Notes: generated from the sequence alone by a model not told the origin. Counted from the stretch's first letter, positions 51,758-59,714 are shown. The stretch is 64,000 nt of DNA from Desertivirga xinjiangensis (GCF_024436435.1 NZ_JAFMZP010000001.1:682001-746000), one strand, 5' to 3'. Made by a program: numbers and translations.

Positions 51758-52849
51758 TTACAAATAACTGTTCTGCCTCAAATAATGATCAGCAATGGTC
51801 AATGCAGCCATGGCTTCAACTATCGCTACTGCCCTTGGTACAACACATGGATCGTGCCTGCCTTTACCTTTAATTTCTGCAGCATTACCTGTCTTATCAA
51901 CAGTATCCTGGTTATGCATGATGGTGGCAACAGGCTTGAACGCTACCTTAAACGTTATATCCATTCCATTTGAAATACCACCCTGTATCCCTCCGGAGAA
52001 GTTGCTTAAAGTACTAACACCTTTTCCTTCAGATGCCGGCACAAAAACATCATTATGCTGTGTACCCCGCATTTCCGAACCGGCAAAACCAGAGCCATAC
52101 TCAAAACCGTGTACGGCATTGATGCTAAGCATAGCCTTGCCCAGATCAGCATGAAGTTTATCAAACACCGGTTCACCCAGGCCAACCGGACAGTTGCGGA
52201 TCACACACGAAACCTTCCCGCCAACAGTATCCCCGGCTTTCCGAACCGAATCAATGAAGTCGATCATTTCATTCGCCGTCGCCGGATCCGCACAGCGCGC
52301 AATATTACTCTCCCGAACTTCCAGCAATTCACCTAATGCGCTGGTATCGATATTAGGAGCATCAATAGTTCCAACAGAAGAAACATGAGCAAAGATCTCA
52401 ACGCCTTTCTGCTTAAGGAAAAGCTTCGCTACAGCACCCGCAGCCACCCGAGCCGCAGTTTCACGAGCGGAAGAGCGGCCTCCGCCACGATGATCCCGGA
52501 TGCCGTATTTCGACTGGTAGGTATAATCAGCATGAGAAGGACGGAAAATATCTTTGTTATGATCGTAATCTTTCGACTTCTGATCTTCGTTAGGGATCAG
52601 CAAAGCGATCGGCGTACCGGTACTTCTGCCTTCGAAAACCCCCGACAAGATCTGAGCGCTATCACTCTCCTTACGCTGGGTAGTGATCTTCGACTGACCT
52701 GGCTTACGTTTATCCAGCTCGCTCTGAATAAATTCCAGATCAAGATCAACATTAGGAGGGCAACCATCAATGATCACACCGATAGCCACACCGTGTGATT
52801 CTCCGAAAGTTGTAATGCGGAACAATTGTCCGAATGAGTTACCTGCCAT
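51758..52849 (-). CDS. aroC: Chorismate synthase
   Basis: A 363-residue FMN-dependent enzyme for the last step of the shikimate pathway. The N-terminus [20 protein letters not shown] is the AroC signature 1, with [30 protein letters not shown] (signature 2) and [15 protein letters not shown] and [19 protein letters not shown] later. Length is typical. It is the last gene of the aromatic group, 80 bp downstream of aroA; the gap has no terminator. Confidence 0.97.
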   Translation of the reverse strand: MAGNSFGQLFRITTFGESHGVAIGVIIDGCPPNVDLDLEFIQSELDKRKPGQSKITTQRKESDSAQILSGVFEGRSTGTPIALLIPNEDQKSKDYDHNKDIFRPSHADYTYQSKYGIRDHRGGGRSSARETAARVAAGAVAKLFLKQKGVEIFAHVSSVGTIDAPNIDTSALGELLEVRESNIARCADPATANEMIDFIDSVRKAGDTVGGKVSCVIRNCPVGLGEPVFDKLHADLGKAMLSINAVHGFEYGSGFAGSEMRGTQHNDVFVPASEGKGVSTLSNFSGGIQGGISNGMDITFKVAFKPVATIMHNQDTVDKTGNAAEIKGKGRHDPCVVPRAVAIVEAMAALTIADHYLRQNSYL

Positions 52850-52929
52850 TATAGAGTTTAAATTCTAAGTATTATTATGTTTAGCGTTGGAAGTTCAGAG
52901 TCAAAAATTCATCACTCATCATTCGTCAC

Positions 52930-54192
52930 TCAAAAAACGAAGCCTGCTTTCCTAAGATCTTCCCAGAATGAAGGGTAGGATTTTCCTACAACTTCAGGTT
53001 CTTCAATTTCGAGCTGATTGATCTTCAAAGCCAGAGGGGCAAAAGCCATCGCCATTCTGTGGTCTTCGTAAGTTTTGATAGTGATCTTATCAGGAAAATG
53101 AAGCCCGGAACAATCCAGATGGTATAGCTCATTTTCTTCGATCAGTTTCACCCCGATCTTAGCCAGCTCATTTTGCAAAGCCGCTACACGGTCGGTTTCC
53201 TTGATCTTCAAAGTCTCCAGGCCTGTAAACGTAGCATTGTGACCTAATGCTGCACTTACAACGATCACGGTCTGGGCCAGATCAGGACAATCTTTCAGAT
53301 CAAAGAAGTCACCATTGATTTCTGAAGCTGATTTCACCAGGACCAATCCCTCATCCGTAAATGCGGTGGTTATGCCGAAGCTTGTCATGATGTTGCTGAT
53401 GCGGCTGTCGCCCTGCAAACTGTTTTGCTTTAAGAAGGGAAGGTTTATCTCACTTTTATCAGACAATGCAGCAATAGCATACCAGTACGAAGCAGCACTC
53501 CAGTCTGGTTCTACCGTAATCACTGAAGGTTGAAACGCCTGCGCCGGTATCGAGATCACAGATCCATCCCAGGTGTGATTAATGCCTGCTTCAGCCAGCA
53601 TAGCCAGGGTCATTTGAACATACGGACTGGAAGTAAGCTCACCTTCGATCGTAAGTTCCAATCCCTGAGGCAGGGAAGGGGCAACCAACAGCAGGGCAGT
53701 GATAAACTGCGAACTGATGTTTCCTTTAATGCTTACCTTGTTGGTCTTTTGCTCAAAAGAAGGCTTGAACTTTAACGGAGGGAAACCCTCTTTTTCAACA
53801 TATTCAATTTCTGCACCCAATTGCTTCACCGCATCTACCAGGATCCCTATCGGACGTTGCTTCATCCTTTCCGTTCCCGTAAGAATTACCTCCTGCCCGG
53901 TTGTGGCAAAATAAGCAGTAAGAAAACGCATGGCTGTTCCGGCAGGACCGATATTGACAGTAGGTACTTCAGAAACCGAAGCAACCGCAGCCCCATTTAC
54001 CGGTCTTAGCCCTTCCAGTATCCCGTTAAGGGTAACCGTATCATCAGCAGAGGAAAGGTTTCTAACCTCAACCTTTCCTTTGCTGGAGGCATTTAAGATC
54101 AAAGCCCTGTTGCTTTCACTTTTCGAACCAGTAAGCTGTATGGTGCAAGAAGTGTCTTTAATGGGCTTTGAAAGGATTAATGCTTCCGCCAT
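52930..54192 (-). CDS. aroA: 3-phosphoshikimate 1-carboxyvinyltransferase (EPSP synthase)
   Basis: A 420-residue two-domain enzyme adding PEP to shikimate 3-phosphate. LTGSKSESNRALILNA is the N-terminal substrate loop, NIGPAGTAMRFLTAYFA the conserved LxNAGTAxR-like site (here GPAGTAMR), and LKIKETDRVAALQNEL and EDHRMAMAFAPLAL are C-terminal signatures. I choose ATG 54192 (MAEALILSKP), 1 bp after the stop of the preceding gene; the ATG at 54204 would overlap it by 11 bp. Confidence 0.95.
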   Translation of the reverse strand: MAEALILSKPIKDTSCTIQLTGSKSESNRALILNASSKGKVEVRNLSSADDTVTLNGILEGLRPVNGAAVASVSEVPTVNIGPAGTAMRFLTAYFATTGQEVILTGTERMKQRPIGILVDAVKQLGAEIEYVEKEGFPPLKFKPSFEQKTNKVSIKGNISSQFITALLLVAPSLPQGLELTIEGELTSSPYVQMTLAMLAEAGINHTWDGSVISIPAQAFQPSVITVEPDWSAASYWYAIAALSDKSEINLPFLKQNSLQGDSRISNIMTSFGITTAFTDEGLVLVKSASEINGDFFDLKDCPDLAQTVIVVSAALGHNATFTGLETLKIKETDRVAALQNELAKIGVKLIEENELYHLDCSGLHFPDKITIKTYEDHRMAMAFAPLALKINQLEIEEPEVVGKSYPSFWEDLRKAGFVF

Positions 54193-54193
54193 C

Positions 54194-55297
54194 TTACTGA
54201 ACAACTTGTTTAGCGTTCATGATAGCAGTTTGTTTCTTGATCGATTCAGCGTGAATCAGCTCTAAGAACTTAGTAGTGAACTCTTCATCTAAGCTTAATG
54301 CTTTTGCAAAGCTGGCACGTTTCTGAATGATCTCGTCCCAACGGTTAAGCTGAAGGATAGTAATATCGTTATCCCTTTTGTACTCACCAATCTTCTCCAC
54401 GATCTTCAATCTTTCAGAAAGTTTCTGGATCAATTGATCGTCAATTTTATCGATCTGCTTACGAAGTTCAGCCAGTTTATCAGACACCGCAGGGTTAGTA
54501 GCCTCCGGGTGACGAACAGTAAGGTTGTCGATCAGGTCGGATAAAGCAGCAGGAGTAACCTGTTGTTTCGCATCAGTCCACGCTACAGATGGGTCAATAT
54601 GCGACTCGATCATTAATCCGTCGATCTCTAAGTCTAATGCTTTTTGAGAAATGTAAGGAATTAATTCGCGGTTTCCGCAGATGTGACTTGGATCGCAGAT
54701 CACGGGTAAGTGAGGCAATAAAGTTTTAAGCTGAATAGTAAGTTCCCACATTGGTTCGTTACGGAAAGCAGACTTTTCGTAAGATGAGAAACCACGTGAT
54801 ATAGCAGCCAGTTTAGTGATACCAGCACCATTGAAACGCTCTAATGCACCAACCCATAGTTGAAGATCAGGGTTTACAGGGTTTTTAACCATTACAGGGA
54901 TATCAACACCTTTAAGAGCGTCAGCAATTTCCTGAACGGTAAAAGGGTTAACTGTTGAACGTGCTCCAACCCAAAGGATATCCACACCAGCTTTTAAAGC
55001 TTCTTCAACATGTTTTGCGTTAGCAACCTCTACAGTTGTAGGTAAGCCGGTTTCAGTTTTCGCACGTTTTAACCATTCCAATCCGATGCTTCCGATACCT
55101 TCAAATTCTCCCGGACGGGTACGTGGTTTCCAGATACCTGCACGTAAAACAGATACTTTGCCTGTTTTAGCAAGAAGGTGTGCAGTAGACAATAACTGGT
55201 CTTCTGTTTCAGCGCTGCAAGGACCAGCAATTACTAAAGGCTGATGAGATGCTTTTAACCACGCGCTTAATGGCTCTATATTCAAGTTCAGTTTCAT
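54194..55297 (-). CDS. Bifunctional DAHP synthase / chorismate mutase
   Basis: A 367-residue fusion. Residues about 1-250 are a class I DAHP synthase of the short (KDO8P-synthase-like) group, with PLVIAGPCSAETEDQ, LRAGIWKPRTRPGEFEGIG and ICDPSHICGNRELIPY; it joins PEP and erythrose 4-phosphate. Residues about 270-360 are an AroQ-type chorismate mutase (KLAELRKQIDKIDDQLIQKLSERLKIVEKIGEYKRDN). The mutase part can confer feedback inhibition, and it makes prephenate for PheA. aroA begins directly after. A good promoter lies just upstream. Confidence 0.93.
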   Translation of the reverse strand: MKLNLNIEPLSAWLKASHQPLVIAGPCSAETEDQLLSTAHLLAKTGKVSVLRAGIWKPRTRPGEFEGIGSIGLEWLKRAKTETGLPTTVEVANAKHVEEALKAGVDILWVGARSTVNPFTVQEIADALKGVDIPVMVKNPVNPDLQLWVGALERFNGAGITKLAAISRGFSSYEKSAFRNEPMWELTIQLKTLLPHLPVICDPSHICGNRELIPYISQKALDLEIDGLMIESHIDPSVAWTDAKQQVTPAALSDLIDNLTVRHPEATNPAVSDKLAELRKQIDKIDDQLIQKLSERLKIVEKIGEYKRDNDITILQLNRWDEIIQKRASFAKALSLDEEFTTKFLELIHAESIKKQTAIMNAKQVVQ

Positions 55298-55320
55298 ACT
55301 ATTTTATTCTATTTAATGTG

Positions 55321-55347
55321 CAAAATTAATGTTCTTATATATTTCAA
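55321..55347 (-). promoter_or_regulatory. Promoter of the DAHP synthase-aroA-aroC unit
   Basis: On the minus strand TTG (55345-55347), 16 bp, then TAATTTTG (55321-55328), ending 23 nt before the ATG at 55297. It means the group after pheA need not depend on the pheA attenuator. Confidence 0.5.
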
Positions 55348-55436
55348 TGAAGCTTTCCAAATCCGGTTTTTCGTCACTCTGACTTTGTTTCTTCGTCATC
55401 CTGAACTCCGGTTCGTCATCCCCAACTCGCTTTCTT

Positions 55437-55530
55437 CGTCATCCTGAACTTGTTTCAGGACCTCTTGAGTTAAACATAGTTCAAGAGATGCCGAAATGTC
55501 GTCCTGAACTTGATTCAGGACGGCATGACG
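55437..55530 (+). repeat. Cloverleaf repeat with an extra hairpin nested in the right arm
   Basis: Normal left half and central stem, but the right hairpin is opened by an extra segment CGTCCTGAACTTGATTCAGG-ACG, a second left-type hairpin, before GGCATGACG. Left fragments precede it (55392-55410). It lies between pheA and the DAHP synthase promoter. Confidence 0.85.
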
Positions 55531-55578
55531 GTCGTGTTACCGCTTAACCTAACGACCGTGTTACAACTTACAACTTCC

Positions 55579-56409
55579 TTACACAGTATCATTCTTCAGA
55601 TACTCTCCCAGTATCGTAAAATTCACCGTGTGCCTAAGTACTTTCCGGATCGCCTCTTCATAATTCTTGTGATTATCCCACTCAATATCTACATAGAAAT
55701 TATACTGGTTCCGTTTCCCTAACACCGGCATTGACTGGATTTTACTCAGGTTCACCTCATGTTCTGCAAACACCGTAAGCACTTTAGAAAGTGAACCCAC
55801 CTCGTCGCTTACCTGGAAAGAAAGAGAAGCCTTATTGGCATTTTCGATCGCCAGGTCTTTATTATCGCTGAGTATCAGGAAACGCGTATAATTCTTTTTA
55901 TTCGTTTCAATACGGCGCTCCATAATCTCCAGTCCGTATAGTTGGGCCGCAAGCTTATTCGCAATTGCAGCAGTATCAGTTAATTGCCCGTCGCGAATCT
56001 TTTTAGCACAAGCCGCAGTATCCGTGCTCTCCACTACATTCAAATGTGGATACTCGTTAAAAAAGTCATCGCACTGGCGGATAGCGATCGGGTGTGATTC
56101 CACCTTTTTGATCTGGTCAAACCTAACACCTGGCAAAGCAAGCAGGTTCAGCTGAATATGCAGGTAAACCTCACCAATAATGCAAAACTGGTAGTCGCGC
56201 AGTAGCGTATAGTTAGGAAGCAGGCTGCCGGCAATGGAATTTTCAATAGCCATCACTACGAAGTCAGCTTTCTTATTTTTAAGCACTTCGCAAGTTTCTT
56301 TAAAGGAGTTACATTCTGTCGTCTCGATGTCCACTCCAAAAAACTTCAAGGCAGCTTCTTCGTGAAACGAAGCCTTAATTCCCTGTATTGCTACTCTTTT
56401 CTTCTCCAT
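55579..56409 (-). CDS. pheA: Prephenate dehydratase with ACT domain
   Basis: A 276-residue enzyme making phenylpyruvate from prephenate. The catalytic part (about 1-185) begins RVAIQGIKASFHEEAAL and has the TRF motif in KKNYTRFLILSDN; the C-terminal ACT domain (about 195-270, SLSFQVSDEVGSLSKVLTVFAEHEVNLSKIQSMPV) binds phenylalanine for feedback inhibition. No chorismate mutase domain; that activity lies in the DAHP synthase fusion. It is directly preceded by a leader peptide and terminator arranged as an attenuator. Confidence 0.95.
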   Translation of the reverse strand: MEKKRVAIQGIKASFHEEAALKFFGVDIETTECNSFKETCEVLKNKKADFVVMAIENSIAGSLLPNYTLLRDYQFCIIGEVYLHIQLNLLALPGVRFDQIKKVESHPIAIRQCDDFFNEYPHLNVVESTDTAACAKKIRDGQLTDTAAIANKLAAQLYGLEIMERRIETNKKNYTRFLILSDNKDLAIENANKASLSFQVSDEVGSLSKVLTVFAEHEVNLSKIQSMPVLGKRNQYNFYVDIEWDNHKNYEEAIRKVLRHTVNFTILGEYLKNDTV

Positions 56410-56413
56410 TGGT

Positions 56414-56448
56414 TAAAAAAAAAGTCCCGGCTTTTGGGCCGGGACTTT
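56414..56448 (-). terminator. Attenuator terminator in front of pheA
   Basis: Stem AAAGTCCCGGC / GCCGGGACTTT (56421-56431 with 56438-56448 on the plus strand) around a 6-nt loop, followed on the minus strand by nine T (56415-56423 region). It lies only 5 nt upstream of the pheA start, so it cannot belong to an upstream gene's 3' end; aroB ends on the other side of a 320-bp spacer. Confidence 0.9.
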
Positions 56449-56479
56449 ATATATGAGTTCTTTTTGTCAAAACATATTC

Positions 56480-56487
56480 GTCCCGGC
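56480..56487 (-). promoter_or_regulatory. Antiterminator strand after the leader-peptide stop codon
   Basis: On the minus strand GCCGGGAC, two nt after the leader's TAA, is identical to the 3' arm of the pheA terminator and so complementary to its 5' arm (GTCCCGGC). ATATG just after it can also pair with CATAT before the 5' arm. A ribosome at the leader's stop codon would cover this strand. Confidence 0.75.
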
Positions 56488-56489
56488 TC

Positions 56490-56540
56490 TTACTGATAGT
56501 AGTAAAAGTAACCGAACCAATATGTAGTGTTTTTTGTCAT
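56490..56540 (-). CDS. pheA leader peptide, aromatic-rich (attenuation)
   Basis: A 16-codon frame on the minus strand reads MTKNTTYWFGYFYYYQ, then TAA. Eight of 16 residues are aromatic (five Tyr, two Phe, one Trp), clustered in eight of the last ten codons. Purines (AAAAAGAA) lie before the ATG, and a -7 element is 15 nt upstream. The stop is followed within 2 nt by an antiterminator strand, and a terminator stands 41 nt further on, before pheA. This is the arrangement of a ribosome-stalling amino-acid attenuator: charged aromatic tRNAs let the ribosome reach the stop and the terminator forms; shortage stalls it and lets pheA be read. Confidence 0.85.
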   Translation of the reverse strand: MTKNTTYWFGYFYYYQ

Positions 56541-56555
56541 TTCTTTTTGCTGTTC

Positions 56556-56563
56556 CAAAAGTA
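56556..56563 (-). promoter_or_regulatory. -7 element of the pheA leader
   Basis: TACTTTTG on the minus strand, exact TAnnTTTG, ending 15 nt before the leader ATG. No clear TTG 17-21 bp upstream. Upstream DNA to 56640 is A/T-rich. Confidence 0.5.
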
Positions 56564-56705
56564 AGATTCTGAAACTGAATTTTAAAATTAATTTTTAAAA
56601 TAATTTTCGAGCCGGGTTCTTTACATGTTGGTTTCGCAAGTTGATGTACAGAACTAAAGCACACGGCGCGCGTGCGCTAGCATTCGCTAACATAGCCCCG
56701 CTGCT

Positions 56706-56719
56706 GGCGCACGCGTGCC
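56706..56719. repeat. Copy of the GGCGCACGCGTGCC motif
   Basis: GGCGCACGCGTGCC with CTGCT before it, matching TGCTAGCGCACGCGTGCC at 401-418. It is preceded at 56664-56680 by a related CGCGCGTGCGCTAGC stretch. It lies in the spacer 3' of aroB. Confidence 0.45.
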
Positions 56720-56786
56720 AGTTAACTAGTTTTCCAGACCACTCATTGCTGACGAACCCATCTTGTCCGTCGAGTTCCCCATCCTG

Positions 56787-56847
56787 TCCGTCGAGTTCGC
56801 CCCAGCGGCTCTACGGATTCCCAAATAAAAGAGAGTCTCCGACTCTC
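56787..56847 (-). repeat. Double-hairpin repeat, copy C (aroB terminator)
   Basis: Stem 1 TCCGTCGAG / CTCTACGGA (one mismatch), stem 2 GAGAGTC / GACTCTC with loop TCC (56831-56847). On the minus strand stem 2 is followed by TTTTATTT. It lies 13 bp from the aroB stop. A 25-bp tandem duplication of its outer flank (CATC-TGTCCGTCGAGTTC) lies at 56759-56798. Confidence 0.75.
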
Positions 56848-56860
56848 CGCTCGCCTTTAC

Positions 56861-57925
56861 CTAAGCAACAAGCTCCCGGTAAAAATCCAAACTCTCCACA
56901 ATCTTATCCTCCTCCAGGTAATTGTTGTAATCACATTCCCCCAATCGCTTCAACAAAGCAAAGCCGATATTCCCCGACGTGTTCTTCTTATCATTCTTCA
57001 TAAACTCAATAAGCGCAGGATACATCGAAGGTGATAACTTATAATCCGGAAAGATGCCCCTAACAATCTCAACCAGCTCATTCAGCCCCTCTTCACTAAG
57101 CGAATTATATTTATGCGATAAATAAGCCTCGCAGATCATTCCAATAGCGATAGCCTCGCCATGCAGTAAGGGATTCTTGTCATTCTTCAGCGAATAGCTC
57201 TCCACAGCATGGCCAATGGTATGACCGAAATTCAGCGTTTTCCGTAATCCTTTTTCAAACGGATCAGTGGTTACCACATGGTTTTTTATCTCAATTGAAT
57301 GATAAATGATCTCAGCAGGAATATTCTCCGGACTAACGCCCTTTAATTTATCGAGGTAATCTTTATCCGCTATAAATCCATGTTTTACGATCTCCGCAAA
57401 ACCTGAAACCAGTTGCCTCTGATCAAGCGTTTGCAAAAACTCCGTAGAAATGAAAACCGCTTTTGGCTGTGCAAACGTTCCAACAATGTTTTTAACGCTA
57501 CCCAGATCGATACCCGTTTTCCCGCCTACCGATGCATCCACCTGCGATAATAACGTGGTTGGGATCTGAACAAAGTCAATCCCCCGCTTAAAAGTAGAAG
57601 CAGCAAAGCCCCCAAGGTCGGTGACCACACCTCCACCAAGGTTTATCATCAAACTATTGCGGTCGGCCCCAAAATCCAGCAAGTTCTGCCATACCCCGAT
57701 ACAGTAGTCAATGTTCTTATTTTCCTCACCCGGATCAACCTCAATGATGTCATAAGTGTCAAGTTCAGGCAAGTACTTCTTAATTACCGGCAAACAGTGT
57801 TCAGAAGTGTTAATATCAGTAAGGAAAAAGATCTTCGTATAGTTTGACTCAGCCAATAGAGTTTTAAGGCCGCCAAGATCAGTATCGAAAAATACAGAAT
57901 AGCCGTTGCTTTGTATAGGAAGCAT
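56861..57925 (-). CDS. aroB: 3-dehydroquinate synthase
   Basis: A 354-residue NAD- and metal-dependent enzyme making 3-dehydroquinate from DAHP. The NAD motif is in LMINLGGGVVTDLGGFAASTFKRGIDFVQIPTTLLSQVDASVGGKTGIDLG, the hallmark of AroB, and the metal histidines are in KHGFIAD and LNFGHTIGHAVE, with LLHGEAIAIGM after. It begins 2 bp after the S4 gene's stop. It is on the same strand as pheA, but the pheA leader with its own -7 element lies between them. Confidence 0.96.
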   Translation of the reverse strand: MLPIQSNGYSVFFDTDLGGLKTLLAESNYTKIFFLTDINTSEHCLPVIKKYLPELDTYDIIEVDPGEENKNIDYCIGVWQNLLDFGADRNSLMINLGGGVVTDLGGFAASTFKRGIDFVQIPTTLLSQVDASVGGKTGIDLGSVKNIVGTFAQPKAVFISTEFLQTLDQRQLVSGFAEIVKHGFIADKDYLDKLKGVSPENIPAEIIYHSIEIKNHVVTTDPFEKGLRKTLNFGHTIGHAVESYSLKNDKNPLLHGEAIAIGMICEAYLSHKYNSLSEEGLNELVEIVRGIFPDYKLSPSMYPALIEFMKNDKKNTSGNIGFALLKRLGECDYNNYLEEDKIVESLDFYRELVA

Positions 57926-57927
57926 AA

Positions 57928-58134
57928 TTATTTAACCAAAATTTTATTGTTATCGAATTCCACTATGTCTCCGCTCTTTACTTTCAAGCGCTTCCGGGTA
58001 TCCACCTTGCCATTGTATTTTACAAGCCCTTCAGTAACCACAATCTGAGCATGACCACCCGTCTCCACAAGATTTGTCGCCTTCAGCAGCTGGATCAAAG
58101 GAATGTACTCACCCTCAAGCTTAAATTCAATCAT
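57928..58134 (-). CDS. Small S4-domain RNA-binding protein
   Basis: A 68-residue protein that is a single S4 domain (YIPLIQLLKATNLVETGGHAQIVVTEG... KYNGKVDTRKRLKVKSGDIVEF), like YbcJ/YaaA-type RNA-binding proteins. Its target RNA is unknown. It lies 2 bp upstream of aroB and must be cotranscribed, without an evident functional link. Confidence 0.85.
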   Translation of the reverse strand: MIEFKLEGEYIPLIQLLKATNLVETGGHAQIVVTEGLVKYNGKVDTRKRLKVKSGDIVEFDNNKILVK

Positions 58135-58228
58135 GCCGCGAAGTTACTAAAGAAATTTGTTTCTGCTATAGGACGGCCCATACATGTAAGGGGCACATGA
58201 ATTGAAAGTGACATCCAAAATTCGTTTC

Positions 58229-58320
58229 CGTCCTCATCCTGAACTTGTTCCGTCCTCCTCCAAAATTCGTTTCCGTCGTCATCCTGAACTTGTTTCGTCG
58301 TCATCCTGAACTTGTTTCGT
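58229..58320 (+). repeat. Tandem left-half fragments of the cloverleaf repeat
   Basis: At least three copies of CGTCATCCTGAACTTGTTTC-type sequence with a 22-bp period for the last two, directly abutting the full copy at 58321. Together with that copy they fill most of the 58135-58471 spacer. Confidence 0.85.
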
Positions 58321-58407
58321 CGTCATCCTGAACTTGTTTCAGGACCTCTTGCCTGAACTTGTCTTGCAAGCATACTTCAAGAGATGCCGAACCAGTTCGG
58401 CATGACG
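58321..58407 (+). repeat. Cloverleaf repeat, full copy upstream of the proline dehydrogenase gene
   Basis: Complete element: left hairpin, central CTCTTG/CAAGAG stem with an enlarged loop of about 30 nt that itself contains CTTGTCTTGCAAG, and right hairpin ATGCCGAA-CCAG-TTCGGCAT, ending TGACG. Confidence 0.88.
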
Positions 58408-58437
58408 ACAGCTCAACCCGGCTCTGCCCCTGCCTCA

Positions 58438-58467
58438 TTGAATCCTCTTCAATTTTCCTTAAGTTTG
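58438..58467 (+). promoter_or_regulatory. Promoter of the proline dehydrogenase gene, at the start codon
   Basis: TTG (58438-58440), 19 bp, then TAAGTTTG (58460-58467), both consensus. The ATG at 58472 is 4 nt further on, so the mRNA is probably leaderless. Confidence 0.65.
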
Positions 58468-58471
58468 CTTA

Positions 58472-59674
58472 ATGGCAGAAAAGACGGGCGAATTCCATAC
58501 TAACAGCACTTTGCTGGATTTTGATAATACAGAAATTGCATTCAAAGGCAAAACCGATGCAGAGCTAAAAGCCTCTTACCGGCTCTTTAAGCTGATGAGC
58601 AATAGTACGCTCGCCAAAATAGGACCATCCATCACCCAGTCCGCTTTAAAAATAGGCCTGCCTGTAAGCGCCCTCATCAAAAGAACCTTATTTAAGCAGT
58701 TTTGCGGCGGCGAAACCATCGAAGAATGCGAAACCACCATTGAAGCGCTTGCCAAAGCCTATGTAGGCACCATTCTCGATTATTCCGTAGAAGGAGCCCT
58801 CAACAGCAACGCCTATACCCATACCGCAGAAGAAGTTGTGCGGACCATCACCAGGGCCAAAGACGATCCCAGGGTTCCCTTTGCCGTGTTCAAACCCAGC
58901 GGAGTAGCCCGGTTTAAGTTACTGGAAAAGGTCAGCTTAGGGAAAATACTTGATAATGCAGAACAGGTAGAGTGGTTCAAAGTAAAAGGACGGGTAAATC
59001 ATATTTGCAAAACCGCTTATGATATGGATGTGCCCCTCATGATTGATGCTGATGAATCCTGGATTCAACCCGCTGTCGACAACCTGGCGCTGGAAATGAT
59101 GCGGATGTACAACCGCGACAAGGCCATCGTCTATAACACCTACCAGCTTTACCGCGAGGGCATGTTGTCATCCCTGCAATCGCATTATTACCGCTCCCAG
59201 TCCGAAGGGTTCATTATGGGAGCCAAACTGGTAAGAGGCGCCTATATGGATAAAGAACGGGCACGGGCCGCGAGGTTAAATTACCCTTCGCCCATTCAGG
59301 AAAACAAAGACACCACCGATAAAGCCTATAATGACGCGCTTGAATTTTGTCTGGAAAATATCAATGACCTTGCTATTGTAGCAGGTACGCATAATGAAGC
59401 CAGCTGCATGATCCTGACAGAGCTGATGAAAAAACAGCAGCTGCCTGAAGATCATCCGCATATTTACTTTGCTCAGCTTCTGGGCATGAGCGATAACCTC
59501 AGTTTTAACCTTTCGTATTTCGGCTATAACGTGGTAAAATACGTACCATACGGCCCAGTGAAGCAGGTATTGCCTTATCTTTTCAGAAGGGCAGAAGAAA
59601 ACACAGCTATTGCCGGACACATGGGACGTGAACTTAGCCTGCTGGCTGCTGAGAGAAAAAGGAGGGGAATTTGA
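58472..59674 (+). CDS. Proline dehydrogenase
   Basis: A 400-residue FAD enzyme oxidising proline to delta-1-pyrroline-5-carboxylate. The beta-alpha barrel signatures are visible: VPLMIDADESWIQPAVDNLA, FIMGAKLVRGAYMDKERARA (proline-site Arg), AIVAGTHNEAS and, near the end, YVPYGPVKQVLPYLFRRAEEN, where the double Arg binds the substrate carboxylate. It is a stand-alone ProDH, without the P5C dehydrogenase domain of PutA. Ends at a long hairpin. Confidence 0.93.
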   Translation: MAEKTGEFHTNSTLLDFDNTEIAFKGKTDAELKASYRLFKLMSNSTLAKIGPSITQSALKIGLPVSALIKRTLFKQFCGGETIEECETTIEALAKAYVGTILDYSVEGALNSNAYTHTAEEVVRTITRAKDDPRVPFAVFKPSGVARFKLLEKVSLGKILDNAEQVEWFKVKGRVNHICKTAYDMDVPLMIDADESWIQPAVDNLALEMMRMYNRDKAIVYNTYQLYREGMLSSLQSHYYRSQSEGFIMGAKLVRGAYMDKERARAARLNYPSPIQENKDTTDKAYNDALEFCLENINDLAIVAGTHNEASCMILTELMKKQQLPEDHPHIYFAQLLGMSDNLSFNLSYFGYNVVKYVPYGPVKQVLPYLFRRAEENTAIAGHMGRELSLLAAERKRRGI

Positions 59675-59714
59675 TTTCCCATTACGAGAAAAAACTAGTC
59701 CCGCTCAGAACTAC

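Noticed and set aside
56467-56664. 65-codon minus-strand frame in the pheA upstream region
   Set aside because: It is in a different frame from the aromatic leader, has no -7 element or fitting start, and no recognisable protein features; the leader and its paired strands explain the region.
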